Source: an uncultured Bifidobacterium sp. (GTDB taxonomy: Bacteria > Actinomycetota > Actinomycetes > Actinomycetales > Bifidobacteriaceae). From it: a stretch of DNA of 25,849 bases. Position numbers and translations under genes: made by a program. The DNA lies in assembly GCA_937876495.1 (NCBI GenBank), contig CALEGL010000318.1:1-25849 (forward strand), in the 5' to 3' direction. Of this stretch, positions 23,769 through 25,849 are shown piece by piece. The number at the start of each line of letters is the position of its first letter. Position 1 is the stretch's first letter. The notes below the pieces were generated by a model. That model made no database searches, was not told the DNA's origin, and worked only from the letters and a program-made list of their open reading frames with translations.

Positions 23769-24724
23769 CGTCCGGATTCCTTCCACGGGTCGCGGACCGC
23801 GAATCCGTCAGATCCCAGCTCGCCGGAACGGACCGCGCCCGGGGCATCCGCATCGGACGAAGGTCCTGATGGATATGCAAGCGGAAGCCCGAGCAGCCTC
23901 TCCAGCACGCGGGGCACGCCGAGATCGACGTTCGAGGGGGCCAGATACCGGGCCGCCTCGAACAGGCGGGGATGGGAGTTCGCCATCGCGAAGGACCACT
24001 CCCCCGCGGACAGCATCTCGAGGTCGTTGAGGTAGTCGCCGAAGACGGCCGTATGCTCCCGACTCACGCCAAGCGCCCGCTGCAGAGCGAGCACGCCACG
24101 GAGCTTGTCGGTGCCGCGGTCCATCACGTCCACCCAGTGGGGCCCGGAGACGACGACCTGATGGTCGCGCCGGAAGGAGCCGAACACCTCGCGGGCCGTG
24201 GATTCGGCGTCCCCGAAGTCGTAGACGGCGACCTTGATGACGGTGCCGGGGACGTCCCTGAGGTCGGGGACGAGCTCCAGACGCGCGTAGTACTTGCCCG
24301 CCTCGGCGAGGAAGGCGGGTTCGCGCCGGGAGGCGTATGCGCAGTCGGGGGTGCACAGCACCATGCCGATGTCATGCGTCCCGGTCTCCAGCGCACGGCT
24401 CCCCGCCTCGACCATGCGCCGCACCGCTGCGGAGTCCATGCCCGTCACCGACACCACCCTGCCGTCGGACACGACGAGGTTGCCGTTCTCGGCTATGTAC
24501 GAGCCACCGGCGTTGGCCTTCCCGAACATGCGCTCGAGGGTGGCGTACTGGCGTCCGCTGGCGGGGACGAAGATCACGCCGCGTTCGCGCATGGCCTTGA
24601 GCTGCGGCCAGAAGACGTCGGGAACGCGGCTGGAGGCGTCGAGAAGAGTGCCGTCCATATCGGCCACGACGAGGCGGATGCCGTGGTCCCCGGCGGGGAT
24701 GGTCGTCCAGTCGACTGCCGTCAT
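23765..24724 (-). CDS. Cof-type HAD superfamily hydrolase
   Basis: Predicted magnesium-dependent phosphatase acting on sugar phosphates or similar small molecules. The 319 residues carry the HAD signatures: motif I DMDGT with Asp22 as nucleophile and Asp24, motif II in PASGR (Ser56), motif III Lys207 in GTDKL and motif IV GDYLNDLEML (Asp230, Asp234). The large central region is a type IIB (Cof) cap. About 35 residues at the C-terminus (PSGPSSDADAPGAVRSGE) lie beyond the usual end and look unstructured. The ATG at 24724 has a strong AAGGAGG. The stop overlaps the helicase start as ATGA, implying coupled translation of two proteins with no obvious shared job. The substrate is unknown. Confidence 0.92.
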   Translation of the reverse strand: MTAVDWTTIPAGDHGIRLVVADMDGTLLDASSRVPDVFWPQLKAMRERGVIFVPASGRQYATLERMFGKANAGGSYIAENGNLVVSDGRVVSVTGMDSAAVRRMVEAGSRALETGTHDIGMVLCTPDCAYASRREPAFLAEAGKYYARLELVPDLRDVPGTVIKVAVYDFGDAESTAREVFGSFRRDHQVVVSGPHWVDVMDRGTDKLRGVLALQRALGVSREHTAVFGDYLNDLEMLSAGEWSFAMANSHPRLFEAARYLAPSNVDLGVPRVLERLLGLPLAYPSGPSSDADAPGAVRSGELGSDGFAVRDPWKESGR

Positions 24725-24829
24725 TCGTCCTCCTTGCGCGGGGTCCGGGTGCCATGCGTGGCCGCTGAGACGCCGTCGACGCCCGGCCCCGGCATCAGGC
24801 CCCGGTATCGTGTATCAGCACCTCGTGTC

Positions 24830-25537
24830 TCAGTACCCGGCCTTCTCGGGGTGATCCGGGTCCTCGACGGGCGCGCCCTTGCTCTCGTAGCGACGCAACA
24901 GGCTCGTCTCCTCGATCCTCGCTGCGCCCACCTTCGCGGCGTCGGCGTCCGGACCCGGCGAGGGGACGAACATCATGTCGCGGTAGTAGCGCAGCTCGTC
25001 GATGGACTCGATGATGTCCGCCAGGGCGCGATGCCCGCCGTGCTTGGCGGGCTTGGCCTCGTACACCGCCGGATACCAGCGCCGGGCGAGCTCCTTGAGG
25101 GTGCTCACGTCGATCACCCGGTAGTGCAGGCGGGACATGAGGTCGGGCATGTAACGGTCGAGGAACTTCTTGTCGGATCCCACGGAGTTGCCTGCCAGAT
25201 GGGCCTTGCCGCGGGCGGGAAGGAACCGGGAGACGTAGTCGACGACGCGCCTCTGCGCCTCCTGAAGGGGCAGCCCCGACCGGTTCCATTCGTCGACGAG
25301 GCCGGAGGATGTGTGCATATGGCGCACGAAGTCGTTCATATGCGCCACGGCGGCGTCGGATGGACGGATGACGAGGTCGATGCCCTCATCGAGCACGGTG
25401 AGGTCGAAGTCCGTGGGGACGACGGACACCTCGCACAGCTCGTCGTGGAAGACGTCAAGCCCCGTCATCTCGCAGTCGATCCAGATGAGCCTCGACTCCT
25501 CGGGGGTGAACGTGGGATCGTCCTGTCGATCAGCCAT
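24830..25537 (-). CDS. orn: Oligoribonuclease
   Basis: DEDDh 3'-5' exoribonuclease that degrades RNA of two to five nucleotides, including pGpG from cyclic-di-GMP breakdown, in the cytosol. The 235-residue product shows [11 protein letters not shown] (Asp21, Glu23), [16 protein letters not shown] (Asp122) and [11 protein letters not shown] (His169, Asp174), the full catalytic set. The C-terminus is about 40 residues longer than in E. coli Orn (about 180) and is charged, as in other actinobacteria. The ATG at 25537 has AAAGGAAG upstream. It precedes the HAD gene by 105 nt, a gap with two direct copies of GGCCCCGG(C/T)ATC near 24785-24810 but no inverted repeat. Confidence 0.95.
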   Translation of the reverse strand: MADRQDDPTFTPEESRLIWIDCEMTGLDVFHDELCEVSVVPTDFDLTVLDEGIDLVIRPSDAAVAHMNDFVRHMHTSSGLVDEWNRSGLPLQEAQRRVVDYVSRFLPARGKAHLAGNSVGSDKKFLDRYMPDLMSRLHYRVIDVSTLKELARRWYPAVYEAKPAKHGGHRALADIIESIDELRYYRDMMFVPSPGPDADAAKVGAARIEETSLLRRYESKGAPVEDPDHPEKAGY

Positions 25538-25602
25538 ACGGCTTCCTTTCCTCGAATCCGTCGCGCCGCCGACCGCCGGCGGGTCCGCGACCCGAACCCT
25601 CG

Positions 25603-25608
25603 AGGCTA
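25603..25608 (-). promoter_or_regulatory. Possible -10 box for orn
   Basis: TAGCCT on the minus strand, about 65 nt before the orn ATG, fits TAnnnT. No -35 is recognisable in the surrounding GC-rich DNA. Confidence 0.25.
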
Positions 25609-25642
25609 CCGCCCGCCCGGGACCGCATCGGGAACGACGGAA

Positions 25643-25672
25643 CCCGCCGGAGGGATCGCTCTCCCCGGCGGG
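25643..25672 (-). terminator. Terminator hairpin after guaB
   Basis: CCCGCCGG (25643-25650) and CCGGCGGG (25665-25672) form a perfect 8-bp stem with a 14-nt loop, 40 nt after the guaB stop. On the minus strand it is followed by TTCCGTCGTTCC, only mildly T-rich. Confidence 0.6.
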
Positions 25673-25712
25673 CTCCTCGCCTAGCGGACCCAGGTCGGCG
25701 TCGGTTTCGGCG

Positions 25713-25849
<137 letters not shown>

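Noticed and set aside
23972..25684. 570-codon plus-strand frame
   Set aside because: Crosses the HAD and orn genes antisense; no family features.

Overview
The window is a GC-rich chromosomal segment from an actinobacterium, most likely a member of the Bifidobacteriaceae. The supports are the order prfB-ftsE-ftsX-CHAP protein-smpB, an FtsE with a long C-terminal tail, an actinobacterial-type DapD, a cytoplasmic M13 peptidase and frequent TAnnnT hexamers placed just before start codons. The species cannot be named from sequence alone. I see no phage, transposon, CRISPR array, rRNA or tRNA. Almost everything is housekeeping, and all genes but two (dapD and the M13 peptidase) are on the minus strand. 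Gene functions below come from reading motifs; no database search was run.

Layout by increasing coordinate: a sugar-type solute-binding lipoprotein that appears cut short by an in-frame TAG (78-1190); an RluA-family pseudouridine synthase (1315-2142); glmS (2159-4048); a polar amino acid (probably glutamine/glutamate) ABC transporter transcribed as binding protein, permease, ATPase (7043 down to 4166); a cell-division and ribosome-rescue block read as small membrane protein, prfB, ftsE, ftsX, secreted CHAP hydrolase, smpB (12876 down to 7163); dapD on the plus strand (13174-14169); citrate synthase gltA, methionine aminopeptidase map and an HdeD/DUF308 membrane protein (14196-17158, minus); an M13 metallopeptidase on plus (17302-19371); an accessory ssb (19426-19920); proS (20388-22205); a PIF1-like helicase, a Cof-type HAD phosphatase and oligoribonuclease orn (22374-25537); and the 3' end of guaB at the right edge.

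How they fit together: GlmS uses glutamine to start UDP-GlcNAc synthesis, and the neighbouring transporter may supply glutamine or glutamate. DapD serves lysine/diaminopimelate synthesis. FtsE and FtsX form a membrane machine that in other Gram-positives switches on a coiled-coil plus CHAP hydrolase; such a protein, with a 47-serine linker, is encoded directly downstream, so the block probably couples division to peptidoglycan cleavage. PrfB and SmpB share the block and act in translation termination and ribosome rescue. GltA is likely biosynthetic, making 2-oxoglutarate precursors.

The points most worth a second look are the interrupted binding protein, the CHAP/FtsEX module with its serine tract, a C-terminal QAGLF (possible sliding-clamp motif) on the PIF1-like helicase lying in a 15-bp triple repeat that contains the stop codon, an SSB without the usual C-terminal tip, an unlisted 44-residue membrane protein ahead of prfB, and a recurring pattern suggesting leaderless transcripts.
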